A stretch of 64,000 nucleotides of DNA from the NCBI GenBank assembly GCA_014155875.1, contig JACEFZ010017841.1:682001-746000 (forward strand). Reading direction: 5' to 3'. Positions 23,701-33,300 of the stretch are shown in pieces (the stretch's first letter is position 1; every line of letters begins with the position of its first letter). This stretch comes from Cepaea nemoralis (taxonomy: Eukaryota; Mollusca; Gastropoda; Stylommatophora; Helicidae). A program made the translations under genes and the position numbers. The notes beneath the pieces are model-generated. The model worked only from the letters and a program-made list of their open reading frames with translations. It was not told where the DNA came from and searched no databases.

Positions 23701-24533
23701 AGAACCTGGCGAGGAGTGGGTGCAAGTGCCAACAGACTTCTGCACATCCTTTTCAGTTTGCATCCAACTAGATAGAAAATGCAGACAAGAAAATCCGGCT
23801 GCTGTGGAGGCTGAAGTACAAGCGTTGATTTTCGAGAATTCGCTAGACAGTGACGCGGTCATCTACACAGATGGGTCGGTCGTCCGACATGTGAGAAGCT
23901 CATGGGCCTTTACAGCTCGGGCCGGAGGGAGAATTGTGAAGGAGGACTCTGGTGCTTTCACTGAAACCACAAGTAGCCTGACCATGGAAGTCATGGCAGT
24001 AAGTAAAGCAATAACATGGCTCGAGACACAGACATTCACTAGGGCTTGTTTCCTTAGCGACTCAATGAACATGATCAAGAGGATAGAGGAGGGGTCGATC
24101 CGAAGAGAATGGTTGCTGCCTCTGGAGCGGTCTCGGCTGGCAAAGATTAGTTTCATCTTCGTGCCAGGTCATGCGGGAGTACAAGGAAATGAGCGGGCTG
24201 ACAAGCTCGCAGGTGAGGCTACTGTGGAGGGCGGACGCGCTATGGACCAGGCTGACATTCTGAATGCTCTACGAGAAGTGAGACTTTTGCAAGAACCAAG
24301 TGATGACTGTGAATCTACAACAATGGCCAGACTGCGAGAGCAGCAAATTAAAAGAGGGGTGGCCAAACAAGAACACTACGCAGGAAGCCAAAGAAGATTG
24401 ATAAACCAACACAGAACTGGCGTCGTTAGCCGCTACGCTGCGGGATTTGCTGAGGAGGGGATCCGAGCACTTATGGACTGAATGGTCCGATGTGCAACGA
24501 GGATGATCTGTCGACTAACTAACTAACTAACTA
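20755..24533 (+). mobile_element. Complete EN-RT-RNaseH non-LTR retrotransposon (family A, copy 1)
   Basis: Bounded by an 11 bp target-site duplication ACTATCTGTGC (20744-20754 and 24534-24544) and ending in an (AACT)n tail (24514-24533). The 157 bp before the ORF contain no other frame, so the element has one ORF and no ORF1/gag. Presence of a duplication at both ends shows the 5' end is complete. Domain order endonuclease-RT-RNase H places it in the I superfamily (I, Ingi, Loa-type clades); the exact clade needs a tree. Confidence 0.93.
20912..24481 (+). CDS. LINE polyprotein: AP-like endonuclease, reverse transcriptase, RNase H
   Basis: An open frame of 1189 codons. The ATG at 20912 (caacATGg) is preferred over upstream in-frame non-ATG codons. 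Residues 1-45 are basic (RRGSRAGTKKQGKRGGLRRF). The endonuclease covers about 50-260 with WNC (53), QETRL (79), NVYARN, GDFNAK (173), AIDLALVS and SDHHP (248), i.e. all usual catalytic positions. The RT covers about 465-760 with SAPGPDGIRYDDI, IPLPKPDKD, AAIDLEDAYNRVP, GLPQGSPLSPVLFN (658) and the catalytic YADD (692). RNase H spans about 980-1110 with YTDGS (983), MEVMAV, LSDSMN and NERADKLAG, the DEDD set. The protein nicks target DNA, primes reverse transcription on it and degrades template RNA. The last 14 residues look frameshifted: relative to copy 2 and family A' a 2-base loss near 24436 replaces a SRYTL.DLLRRGSEHLW-type end. Otherwise no stops or shifts. Confidence 0.92.
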   Translation: MAEERLLSERSTVNITKRRGSRAGTKKQGKRGGLRRFRLKCHRLGLRNIRILYWNCASVKQRGSILETLVYRNDIVALQETRLGDQLLRIAGFKCFYNRRHLGTAILVRDSMVASELDMSSWDSDDIQIQALRVHSSIPFVLVNVYARNASVDAQKWQCLSGILGHERNVIFCGDFNAKGGSWGHTSSNTQGEELETALETIDLVCINSGCVTRTASRPGDEDSAIDLALVSPSLTTVCRWGVLGHHGSDHHPCSILVEKGRTRQHKLKVKTFQYDSTGQDVVSKIRRDKRRTFQGRRKSWEQPPWWSFEVEKAWVDKRSAVRRWQNAKKNRAGHPSPCLHLEREMHTKVSYFKKLVKVVKSEKWAEVCQRVSTDKSLKLFWRLHKSMSGVVKNKSISDFQGADLIWQRTDEDKGKALFERYLEQSNQTDMGGRNLAKEVTSDRCKAQNTSDEDTVTVKEIKAVLRRSKNSAPGPDGIRYDDINRCTDNELEKLADMYNNSIGSASIKEEWLHSYLIPLPKPDKDHKKIQGYRIITMQNTVGKLLEKVIARKISSQLERQGVFPPTLGGYRPKRETWTNAAVFAHDVYEGFHSGTETVAAAIDLEDAYNRVPLDFLMFQLLELNVSPFLLSWIAAALFQRKVVFRCGSWTSEPTTIYPGLPQGSPLSPVLFNAYTVRITSEQITGPGRTLSYADDVLVYRQGKDREEVAVELQTELNRISTWCDEAGAMVNPTKATVTWFSLNNHIVNNPTPTVMLCSETVERTQAMNYLGIRFDRSLAYNVHIDQVITKAKRGLAAMRVMAAANCEQRHLCLLYEGLVMSVLEYAMAILTLSHKQIERMERIQNEAMRIILGCTRDTACRAMRYLLDFPTIEERMQVCRARAYLRINANTQHPLHSEIRKVKGSRLKRGRSWMGQAEDILQQVCSLEDLEPGEEWVQVPTDFCTSFSVCIQLDRKCRQENPAAVEAEVQALIFENSLDSDAVIYTDGSVVRHVRSSWAFTARAGGRIVKEDSGAFTETTSSLTMEVMAVSKAITWLETQTFTRACFLSDSMNMIKRIEEGSIRREWLLPLERSRLAKISFIFVPGHAGVQGNERADKLAGEATVEGGRAMDQADILNALREVRLLQEPSDDCESTTMARLREQQIKRGVAKQEHYAGSQRRLINQHRTGVVSRYAAGFAEEGIRALMD

Positions 24534-24544
24534 ACTATCTGTGC

Positions 24545-24648
24545 AGACTACTGAGCGTAATCTTGTCAAGAAATCAACAGACAGCTGAAAGATGCTGCTG
24601 TTGACAGCGATGTCCTGTAAAAGGATATGAGAATTAAAAAAATAAATA
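24545..24648 (+). mobile_element. SINE-like interspersed repeat, copy 2 (5'-truncated)
   Basis: Reads GACTACTGAGCGTAATCTTG, CTGAAAGATGCTGCTGTTGA, CAGCGATGTCCTGTAAAAGG ATATG, then an A-rich tail. It closely matches the reverse complement of 56000-56090. It is bracketed by ACTATCTG at 24534-24541 and 24649-24656 (and the same octamer at 20744), consistent with an 8 bp target-site duplication. Inserted in family B before the family A LINE landed on its left junction. Confidence 0.78.
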
Positions 24649-24656
24649 ACTATCTG

Positions 24657-25593
24657 CATTCTCCAATGCTTGTTCTGAACTTGGTTTAACAATTAGCAAA
24701 AATAAGACACAGATCACAAGTTGCACATGGCGTACCATCAATCTTTATTGACGACGCCGAACTAGAGATAGTAGACCATTTTACATATCTAGGATCAGAG
24801 GTAAATAGCAAATTATCCCTAGATCAGGAAATCAACATCCGGATTGGTAAGGCAGCAACAACAATGAACAGGTTAAGACCACGAGTCTGGGAGAACAGGA
24901 AGCTTACTGTCAAAACAAAAGTCCTTGTCTATCAAGCCTGTGTCCTTAGTACTCTATTTTTTTTATGGCAGTGAAGCCTGGACAACTTACTCACACCAAG
25001 AGAAACGTTCACACAGCTTTCATATGCGGTGTCTGGGAAGAATACTTGGTATTAAGTGGCAAGACATCACAAATACTGAAGTATTGGATCGATCAGTTTG
25101 TGTGACGTTGTGTTCCATGCTGAGTCTTCGCAGAATTAGATGGATAGGACACGTTAGGGGGGTGGATTATGGTAGAATACCAAAGGACATCTTCTTTGGT
25201 GAATTACAGACGGGTAGGAGATCTCAGGGTCGGCCTCTACTACTATACAAATATGTGTGTAAGAGGGACATGATTGATGCAGGCATTGATAATGCACATT
25301 GGGAGCATGTCGCCGCTGAACGTGTTGCGTGGAGGGCACATATCAGAAATGAATAAAGACAAAGAAGAAAATTATTGCAGATAAGTCACACACCGAGCGT
25401 GTGAGACATAAGATGGTGCATAATGGTGAAAATGACCATGTGTTCACATGCATACACTGTGGACGAACATTTACAGCGCGAATTGGCCTTAACAGTCACA
25501 TTCGTCACCTCCATGAGTTGTAGTTATTAAGACGTTTTGAAGCACAATGTAACAAACTATCGACTGTCAAGACGGCAAGGTGCCAATGATGAA
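24657..25593 (+). pseudogene. Family B LINE, RT thumb to zinc-finger tail (right half)
   Basis: Continues from 20754 as SAFSNACSELGLTISKNKTQ. After a shift: IDDAELEIVDHFTYLGSEVN, IRIGKAATTMNRLRPRVWEN, VLVYQACVLSTL, YGSEAWTTYSHQEKR, HMRCLGRILGIKWQDITNTE VL, RRIRWIGHVRG, CKRDMIDAGIDNAHWEHVAA, and a terminal C2H2 finger CIHCGRTFTARIGLNSHIRH. Shifts occur near 24725, 24955 (T-run) and 25355. The 3' UTR holds CTGTCAAGACGGCAAGGTGC and an ATGAATG tail. Dead copy; the structure is that of endonuclease-RT LINEs with a C-terminal finger. Confidence 0.85.
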
Positions 25594-25665
25594 TGTTTAT
25601 ATTATAGGATCCATGACACATGTATATCATGTATAACTCTGTGTATGTTTATACTCTCTATCTGC

Positions 25666-25667
<2 letters not shown>
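25594..25667. repeat. Unit of a dispersed ~52 bp minisatellite
   Basis: tgtttatattataggatcca tgacacatgtatatcatgta taactctgtgtatgtttata. The same unit appears at 20423-20455, 35130-35570 and 44720-45150, which suggests a dispersed short satellite that served as insertion target. Confidence 0.7.
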
Positions 25668-25920
<253 letters not shown>

Positions 25921-26849
25921 TATATATATATATAGGAGAGTTCATTTGAAATCCGTTCGTGTCGCACCGCGCGTAATTGCGTACGTTAAACGAACATGAT
26001 CATGTCATAGTCATGTGATAAGTACTGACCAATGAATAAAAGAGCACGTGCTTATCGTCCCTTGATGCATAGGTTCTGTTTCTGACCGTTGAGAAAATGG
26101 CCGGGTTGATCCAAAATCCGTCCAAAGTAGCTCTAATAGCGGTGATTCAGTTTCTTTCATTTGAAGGATGTCGACCAGTGGACATTCATCGAAGAATGCA
26201 GGCAGCGTATGGCAACAAATGTGTGTCGAAGACAACAGTGACATACTGGGCACGAATGTTTCGGAAAGGACGTCAGTTCACGATAGATCTTCGACGGTCG
26301 GGTCAAGTGCATATTGTTGCAACAGAAAAAAACATCGCCAGAATTGATGCAGCAGTACAGATGAACCGTTGTCGAAGCATACGTTCGCTAGCGAAAGAAT
26401 TTGATGTGTCAATTGGGACAATTCAAAAGGTCGTTCGTAAAAAAACTGCAATATCTGAAGGTGTGTTCACAATGGGTACCACTGATGTTGACCTATTTTT
26501 GTTTTTGACCTAGGGTTATTGTTGGCCGACTTTAAAGAACCTGGTGTCAACATCAACGCTACCCACCACATTCAAACACTAGACAAGCTACAGAAGGCCA
26601 TCAAGAATAAATGACCGGGCATGCTTTCTCGCGGTGTGATTTTGTTGCACGATAATGCTCGTCCGCATGTCGCAAAGATTGTGCAGGAAGCATTAGCAAG
26701 AAAGAAGTGGTAAATTCTGCAACATCCAGCCTATAGTCCTGATTTCTCACCATGTGATTTTCATTTGTTCGGACCTCTAAAAAAAAAGCTACCAAGCGGC
26801 AACGATTTCACATAGATGCAGGCGTAATGAACGCGGTAAACACTTGGTT

Positions 26850-27406
26850 GATTGATTGATTGATTTAGGAATCGACATCACAGCATTCGGGGCATTCCCA
26901 TAAGCGTTCCGTCTCCATCCTCAGCAGCCAGTGAAGAGTTCCAACACCAATAGTACCAGTAGCAATCTGATTATATGTCCGTCTCGCCTTTCCTCTGAGC
27001 GTTGAGCGTTGGCCAGATCCCCTCGTCACTCCTCGCTGTCTCATTCTTGCCATACCATGGTAATCCATTTGCTCCTCCGAGGTGTACACGTGCTCCCACA
27101 AGGCCGCAACCACGTCTGCCTTGTCATGTATCAATACCCCACCAAGTTCTGCAGAACCAGCCAATCTGTCCGCCTGTTCATTTCTTCATACCTCCTCCGA
27201 GGTGTACACGTGCTCCCACAAGGCCGCAACCACGTCTGCCTTGTCATGTATCAATATTCCACCAAGTTCTGCAGAACCAGCCAATCTGTCCGCCTGTTCA
27301 TTTCCCAGCACACCGGCATGCCCCGGAGAAAAGATCCAGGCGATGCTTGTCACCCGTGACCTACGAAGCGAAGCAAGCCACTCCGCACGAAGCCTGCCCG
27401 TCTCAC
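26850..27406 (-). mobile_element. Family A' LINE 3' fragment inside mariner, with 16 bp target-site duplication
   Basis: Flanked by CGGTAAACACTTGGTT at 26834-26849 and 27407-27422; removing the insert and one repeat restores the mariner frame (NTW|FSEQPQSF). The minus strand reads GRLRAEWLASLRRSRVTSIA, WIFSPGHAGVLGNEQADRLA GSAELGG (end of RNase H), AALWEHVYTSEE, MRQRGVTRGSGQRSTLRGKA, TLHWLLRMETERLWECPECC DVDS. The tail is (AATC)n. The body carries an internal 120 bp tandem duplication (27072-27184 repeated at 27192-27304). Confidence 0.88.
27072..27304. repeat. 120 bp tandem duplication inside the LINE fragment
   Basis: ctcctccgaggtgtacacgt through gttcatttc occurs twice at an offset of exactly 120 bp, differing at only about two bases (ataccccac versus atattccac). 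This duplicates the LAGSAELGG...VYTSEE segment. Confidence 0.93.
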
Positions 27407-27649
27407 CGGTAAACACTTGGTTCAGTGAGCAACCACAATCCTTTGTTTTTTTGTTTTTTTTGCGGACGGCATTCGCCGCATACCTAAGCAATGGGACCTT
27501 GTCTGAATGCCTACGGCGACTTCTTCTGACCAACCCATGGTGCATAATTCATTCAAAATGAATGCTTTGTTTAATTCTACCACGCCTGTCAATGTTTCTT
27601 TCAAGCTTTTGTAAAAACTATTGGAACGGGATTCAAATTAACGTCCCTA

Positions 27650-29393
27650 ATATATATAAACACCTAGTATCCACAGGATACTGCAGATGAGCAGAGCAGG
27701 GCACTCACTTGTCCTGACACCCGGAAATTGCTGTCAAAGGCAGAGCTAAAATATCCCCATGTCGATGTGGAAGCTAAGGGGAAACCACCACATTATCTTC
27801 CCAAGATTTAATGAATAGTCACATATCAGAGGCAGTGAACGACGTTAGTGGCTGCCTTAAGACATCGTTATCCGGAAGGTACAGTCATGAGCCACAGTTG
27901 ACACCAGACCGTCATCCAGCTACTGATGGCAAAATCATAACGAATACAATGAAAATGGAAAATACATTTAAAATAGGAACATGGAATGTTAGGACATTAA
28001 ATGAGTTGAGAAATGTGAACAATGCCAACAATGTGATAAGAGAAATGGACAGTGTGAAAATGAATATTTTAGGCATAAATGTGATGAGATGGAAGGGATC
28101 GGGAAAAATTATAACCCCCAAACACACAATAATTTATTCTTGAGGGGATACACACGAGAAAGGAGTAGGACTACTATTTGATTAAAGAAAAACAGCCAAG
28201 TCAATTAAAGGTTGCTGATGTATTTCAGACGGTCAAAATGAAAGGCAAATATATAGATATAAATATAATACAAGTATACGCACCAACAACAAATAGTAGT
28301 GATGAAGAAATACAACACTTTGACGATGAAGTAGAAGTGGCGATGTCTCAAATTAAATCACAAGAAATAAAAATAATACTAGAAGATTTTAATGGAAAAG
28401 TAGGAAAGGGGAAAATGAAGGATGTAGTGGAGAATTATGGTTTAGGTACAATAAATGGAAGAGGAGAGAAAATAATAGAATGGGCAAATATCAATGATAT
28501 GATTATTGGAAACACACATTATAAAAGACGACTTTACATGTGGAAAAGCCATGATAAGAAAATACTTAAATCAAATTTAATACAGATTTAGATTTTGAAA
28601 TGCGTTAGTTAAAGTTAAGACAATGCCTGGTGCTGAGAATAATAGTGATCACGTGCCATCATGTGGACAAATTAAAATAAGATTGAAGAGAACGAAAAAT
28701 CATGTTAAGAATATGAGATTTAATAAAGTTTTTCTAAAAGCAGATAAAAAAAATTCAAAAACTATACAGAGGGAAAATATGCACAATGCAATAGCTAAAA
28801 TATAGATTATAAATGAACAATGGGAAATGTTAAGAGACTCCATTAATCAAACAGGCAAAGAAATACTACCGGGAAGTAGCCAAAAAAGCTAAGAAACAAA
28901 TGGATGACTGAAGAAATCTTAAGGTTGATGGACAAAAGAAACCAAAGTAAATATGACAAACAAGAGTATGATAAGATAAATAAAAAAATAAGAGATAAAT
29001 GTGTGAAGGCAAAATAAAGTTGGTTAAAAGAGTAGTGCAAGAAAATTGAATTAAATTCTATTAATGATAGATACCAAAAAATATGCACAGGACAAATCAG
29101 TGAGCTCACGGCAAGAAAAATAAGAATAAATACAAGGTGTTTGATATCACAAACAGGAAAGATATTTTTGGAGGAAGATGCTATAATGAAGAGGTGGAAT
29201 GAGTTTATAAGAGAATTAAATCGCGGAGAAAGGGAAGAATTAACATAAGAAAGTAACTTAGAAGGTCAACCTATTCTAAAATAAGAGGTCGCTGACGCTG
29301 TCAAACATATGAAGAAAGGGAAAAAAAAACTTGGACCAGGTGTAATCACAATAGAAGAATTAGAAGTACAGGGAAAATGTGGAATAGATATGA
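27650..29393 (+). pseudogene. RTE-like retrotransposon, 5' region and endonuclease
   Basis: Reading FKIGTWNVRTLNELRN (first endonuclease motif), NILGINVMRWKGSGKI, then after a stop at 28141 and a frame change IDINIIQVYAPTTNSSDEEI, IKIILEDFNGKVGKG (GDFN motif with Gly changed to Glu), NDMIIGNTHYKRRLYMW. It continues past stops with NNSDHVPSCGQIKIRLKR (DH motif) and EEVADAVKHMKKGKKKLGPG (RT entry). This family is often labelled craniofacial development protein 2 in automatic annotation because that gene was domesticated from such an endonuclease. Many stops and shifts; dead. It is interrupted at about 29393 (GKCGIDM) and continues at 30246. Confidence 0.85.
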
Positions 29394-30245
29394 CATATGC
29401 CTGGGTCATTGACAGTAAGGTGAGTGACCTGGCTACGAGTAAAACAATCAACCCTGAGAAATAATGGGGCGGTTGGGAGTGGATACCCCTAGGGTGGATG
29501 GGGAGAGAGACAGTTTTAGGCTGGGGTGTAATGTTGTAGGGAGCCCAGGAAGGGGCTACACAGTAGAGTTAAAAGACAGTGGAAAACAGGTGACTAGTCA
29601 GTGGAAGCTGGGACCGAGTGAGGAGTCGGTCGCCGAAGGACAGTTTAGTTTTGTGTGAAGTCAAGGGACTTCAAGACAGTTGATGTGTAGATGCCGAACT
29701 GGTCGGTAGTCTAAGGAGAAGCGGAGTTAGAGATCTCCGTGTTGTGTTGTTCTCCTAGTTGTGAAGACAGGCCTGAACCAGAGTGGGTTCTATAGTGAGT
29801 GAGGGCCTGAACCCAGAGTGGGTGAGATAGTTGAGCAGTGGCTCCGACCCAGTGTGTGGGTCGTATTGTGTGAGATCCAGCCGTGGATAGTAGCTGGACT
29901 AAATGTCGTGTGGATTTGATATGAAGCAGGCTTGAGAAGGCATTGATGTGTGCTGGTGAAATTGTGAGGAGGATATTTATAGTCTATGGATTACATTGTT
30001 TCTGGATATATAAACATGTTCCGTGAGTCTGTGTTATTTCTGTAATAAAGGATTATGTGCGCCAACTGAATCTTGTTTAATGACTGGTGAATGTGCACTG
30101 CGGGGGTGAGTTATATTGCAAGACAGATATCTCCATTGACACACCAGGAGTATCGTTACCTAGACAACGACCATCACACGAAACTTATCGTCAACAACAT
30201 CGAGCACTGATCATAAAGAACGTCGTGTGATAAGATATATTAACC
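29394..30245. mobile_element. Unidentified ~0.85 kb insertion in the RTE element
   Basis: Noncoding sequence between the RTE codons for GKCGIDM (29393) and LTDIYSNGYLPSDM (30246). It contains a short internal duplication (ggcctgaaccagagtgggtt near 29771 and ggcctgaacccagagtgggt near 29807) and a TGTAATAAAGGATTATGTGC poly(A)-signal-like stretch near 30039. An LTR-like or SINE-like origin is possible but no terminal TG/CA ends or clear target-site duplication could be fixed. Confidence 0.5.
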
Positions 30246-30301
30246 AAAATGTTGACTGATATTTACAGCAATGGATATTTACCAAGTGATATGCTGAAAT
30301 C
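30246..30301 (+). pseudogene. RTE-like element, short RT segment between two insertions
   Basis: Encodes LTDIYSNGYLPSDMLKSI, which joins GKCGIDM upstream with AIPKRPGAIECKNVRKISP at 33854, the usual RTE palm region. Confidence 0.8.
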
Positions 30302-30306
30302 TATAG

Positions 30307-33300
30307 TTAGTTAGTTAGTTAGTCGACAGATCATCCTCATTGCACATCGAACCATTCAGTTTATAAGTGCTCGGATCCCCTCCTCAGCAAATCCTGCAGC
30401 GTGTAGCGGCTAAAGACGCTAGTTCTGTGTTGGTTTATCAATCTTCTTTGGCTTCCTGCGTAGTGTTCTTGTTTGGCCACCCCTCTTTTAATTTGCTGCT
30501 CCCGCATTCTGGCCATTGTTGTAGATTCACAGTCATCACTTGGTTCTCGCAAAAGTCTTACTTCTCGTAGAGCATTCAGAATGTCAGCCTAGTCCATGGC
30601 GCGTCCGCCCTCCACAGTAGCCTCACTTGCGAGCTTGTCAGCCCGCTCATTTCCTTGTACTCCCGCATGCCCTGGCACGAAGATGAAACTAATCTTTGCC
30701 AGCCGAGACCGCTTCCAGAGGCAGCAACCATTCTCTTCGGATCGACCCCTCCTCTATCCTCTTGATCATGTTCATTGAGTCGCTAAGGAAACAAGCCCTA
30801 GTGAATGTCTGTGTCTCGAGCCATGTTATTGCTTTACTTACTGCCATGACTTCCATGGTCAGGCTACTTGTGGTTTCAGTGAAAGCACCAGAGTCCTCCT
30901 TCACAATTCTCCCTCCGGCCCGAGCTGTAAAGGCCCATGAGCTTCTCACATGTCGGACGACCGACCCATCTGTGTAGATGACCGCGTCACCGTCTAGCGA
31001 ATTCTCGAAAATCAACGCTTGTACTTCAGCCTCAACAGCAGCCGGATTTTCTTGTCTGCATTTTCTATCTAGTTGGATGCAAACTGAAAAGGATGTGCAG
31101 AAGTCTGTTGGCACTTGCACCCACTCCTCGCCAGGTTCTAAGTCCTCAAGTGAACACACCTGTTGAAGAATGTCTTCGGCTTGACCCATCCACGACCGTC
31201 CTCTTTTTAACCTGCTGCCCTTCACCTTCCTAATTTCACTATGCAGTGGATGTTGTGTGTTTGCGTTAATTCTGAGGTAGGCGCGTGCCCTGCAAACTTG
31301 TATTCTCTCTTCAATGGTTGGAAAATCAAGAAGGTAGCGCATCGCCCTGCATGCTGTATCTCTTGTACATCCAAGAATAATGCGCATAGCTTCATTCTGT
31401 ATCCTTTCCATCCTTTCTATCTGCTTATGGCTGACAGTCAGGATTGCCATTGCATACTCCAAAACAGACATGACCAGCCCCTCGTACAGAAGACATAGAT
31501 GGCGCTGCTCACAGTTTGCTGCCGCCATCACCCGCATCGCTGCCAAACCCCGCTTGGCCTTTGTTATCACCTGGTCTATGTGCACATTATAAGCAAGGCT
31601 TCGATCAAACCGTATCCCCAGGTAATTCATTGCCTGCGTTCTTTCCACCGTCTCTGAACACAGCATTACAGTTGGTGTTGGAGTGTTGACAATATGATTA
31701 TTCAACGAGAACCAAGTCACTGTTGCCTTTGTTGGGTTGACCATTGCCCCAGCTTCATCACACCAAGTACTTATGCGATTGAGTTCGGTTTGTAGTTCCA
31801 CAGCAACCTCCTCTCTATCCTTACCCTGACGATACACTAAAACATCATCGGCATATGACAATGTCCTGCCAGGTCCAGTGATCTGCTCACTGGTGATTCT
31901 CACTGTGTAGGCGTTGAACAGTACCGGAGATAATGGTGATCCCTGTGGTAGGCCAGGATATATTGTTGTTGGTTCCGAAGTCCAACTGCCACATCTAAAA
32001 ACTACTTTCCGTTGGAAGAGGGCTGCAGCGATCCAACTAAGGAGGAATGGACTTACGTTTAGTTCAAGAAGCTGAAACATTAAAAAATCCAGTGGTACTC
32101 TGTTGTATGCGTCCTCAAGATCAATCGCTTGCAGCAACGGTTTCAGTGCCTGAGTTGAAACCTTCATAGACATCATGGGCAAAGACTGCTGCATTGGTCC
32201 AGGTTTCTCTTTTTGGACGGTACCCACCCAGGGTAGGTGGGAAAACACCTTGCCTCTCTAGTTGGCTTGATATTTTCCTGGCAATTACCTTCTGCAGCAG
32301 CTTGCCTATTTTATTCTGCATGGTTATAATTCGATATCCCTGAATTTTTGTGTGGTCTTTGTCAGGCTTCGGCAAGGGAATCAGATAGCTGTGTACCCAT
32401 TCCTCCTTGATGCTAGCACTCCCTATACTGTTGTTGTACATGTCTGCTAGTTTCTCTAGCTCATTGTCGGTACACCTATTTATGTCGTCGTATCTTATGC
32501 CATCAGGACCTGGAGCACTGTTTTTTGATTGTCGAGGCACAGCCTTGATTTCTTTCACTGTCACTGTGTCTTCATCCGAAGTGTTCTGGGCCTTGCATCT
32601 GTCTGAGGTGACCTCCTTGGCCAGATTCCGGCCTCCCATGTCTGTCTGGTTGCTCTGCTCAAGGTAGCGTTCAAAGAGGGCTTTGCCCTTGTCCTCGTCA
32701 GTTCTCTGCCAGATGAGGTCAGCACCTTGGAAGTCAGAAATGCTCTTATTCTTGACTACACCACTCATGCTTTTATGTAGTCGCCAGAACGATTTCAGTG
32801 ACTTGTCTGTGCTTACTCTTTGACACACCTCTGCCCATTTTTCGCTTTTAACCACCTTGACCAGTTTTTTGAAATAGCTTACTTTTGTGTGCATCTCTCT
32901 TTCTAAGTGCAAGCTCTGTTCTTCTTGGCATTTTGCCATCTCCTTACAGCACTACGCTTATCCACCCAAGCCTTCTCCACCTCGACCTCGAAACTCCACC
33001 ACGGTGGCTGCTCCCAGCTTTTTTTCCTGCCCTGAAACATTCTGCGCTTGTCACGTCTTATTTTACTGACCACATCTTGCCCTGTACTGTCATACTGGAA
33101 CGTCTTTACCTTTAGCTTGTGCTGCCTGGTTCTGCCTTTCTCCACCAATATGCTGCAAGGGTGGTGGTCGTTGCCATGGTGTCCTAGGACACCCCATCTA
33201 CACACTGTAGTGAGTGAAGGTGAAACTAGCGCCAGATCAATTGCACTGTCCTCATCGCCTGGACGGCTTGCTGTCCTGGTGACACAGCCACTGTTGATAC

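Larger units (their letters stand above)
26097..27535 (+). pseudogene. mariner transposase, DD34D type, deleted and interrupted
   Basis: Starts MAGLIQNPSKVALIAVIQFL with helix-turn-helix DNA-binding blocks (CRPVDIHRRMQAAYG, VSKTTVTYWARMFRKGR, RSIRSLAKEFDVSIGTIQKV). After VVRKK the first catalytic Asp region (the usual GDETW) is missing. The frame resumes as LLADFKEPGVNINATHH, then LLHDNARPHVAKIVQEALAR and, past an in-frame TAA at 26711, HPAYSPDFSPCDFHLFGPLK K. The Asp codons at 26651 and 26756 are 35 codons apart, so the pair has 34-residue spacing, typical of mariner. The C-terminus MNAVNTW is cut by the LINE and resumes at 27423 with SEQPQSF and, after a T-run, ADGIRRIPKQWDL. Nonfunctional. 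Confidence 0.88.
25935..27647 (+). mobile_element. mariner/Tc1-type DNA transposon, disrupted
   Basis: Imperfect terminal inverted repeats (25935-25958 and 27624-27647, 18 of 24 positions pair) each flanked by TA, the mariner target. Left end begins GGAGAGTTCATTTGAAATCC, right end reversed begins GGGACGTTAATTTGAATCCC. It contains a truncated transposase and a LINE insertion (26850-27406). Without the insertion it is about 1.14 kb, short of the usual 1.3 kb because the middle of the transposase is deleted. Confidence 0.88.

Noticed and set aside
27186..27545. 119-codon minus-strand RNase H protein as one gene
   Set aside because: Its N-terminal third is antisense mariner sequence outside the LINE insertion; the join is at the target-site duplication (27407-27422).
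27811..28143. Craniofacial development protein 2-like host gene
   Set aside because: The GTWNVRTL endonuclease is followed by RTE reverse transcriptase in the same element, with stops and shifts; the host-gene label is a database artefact.
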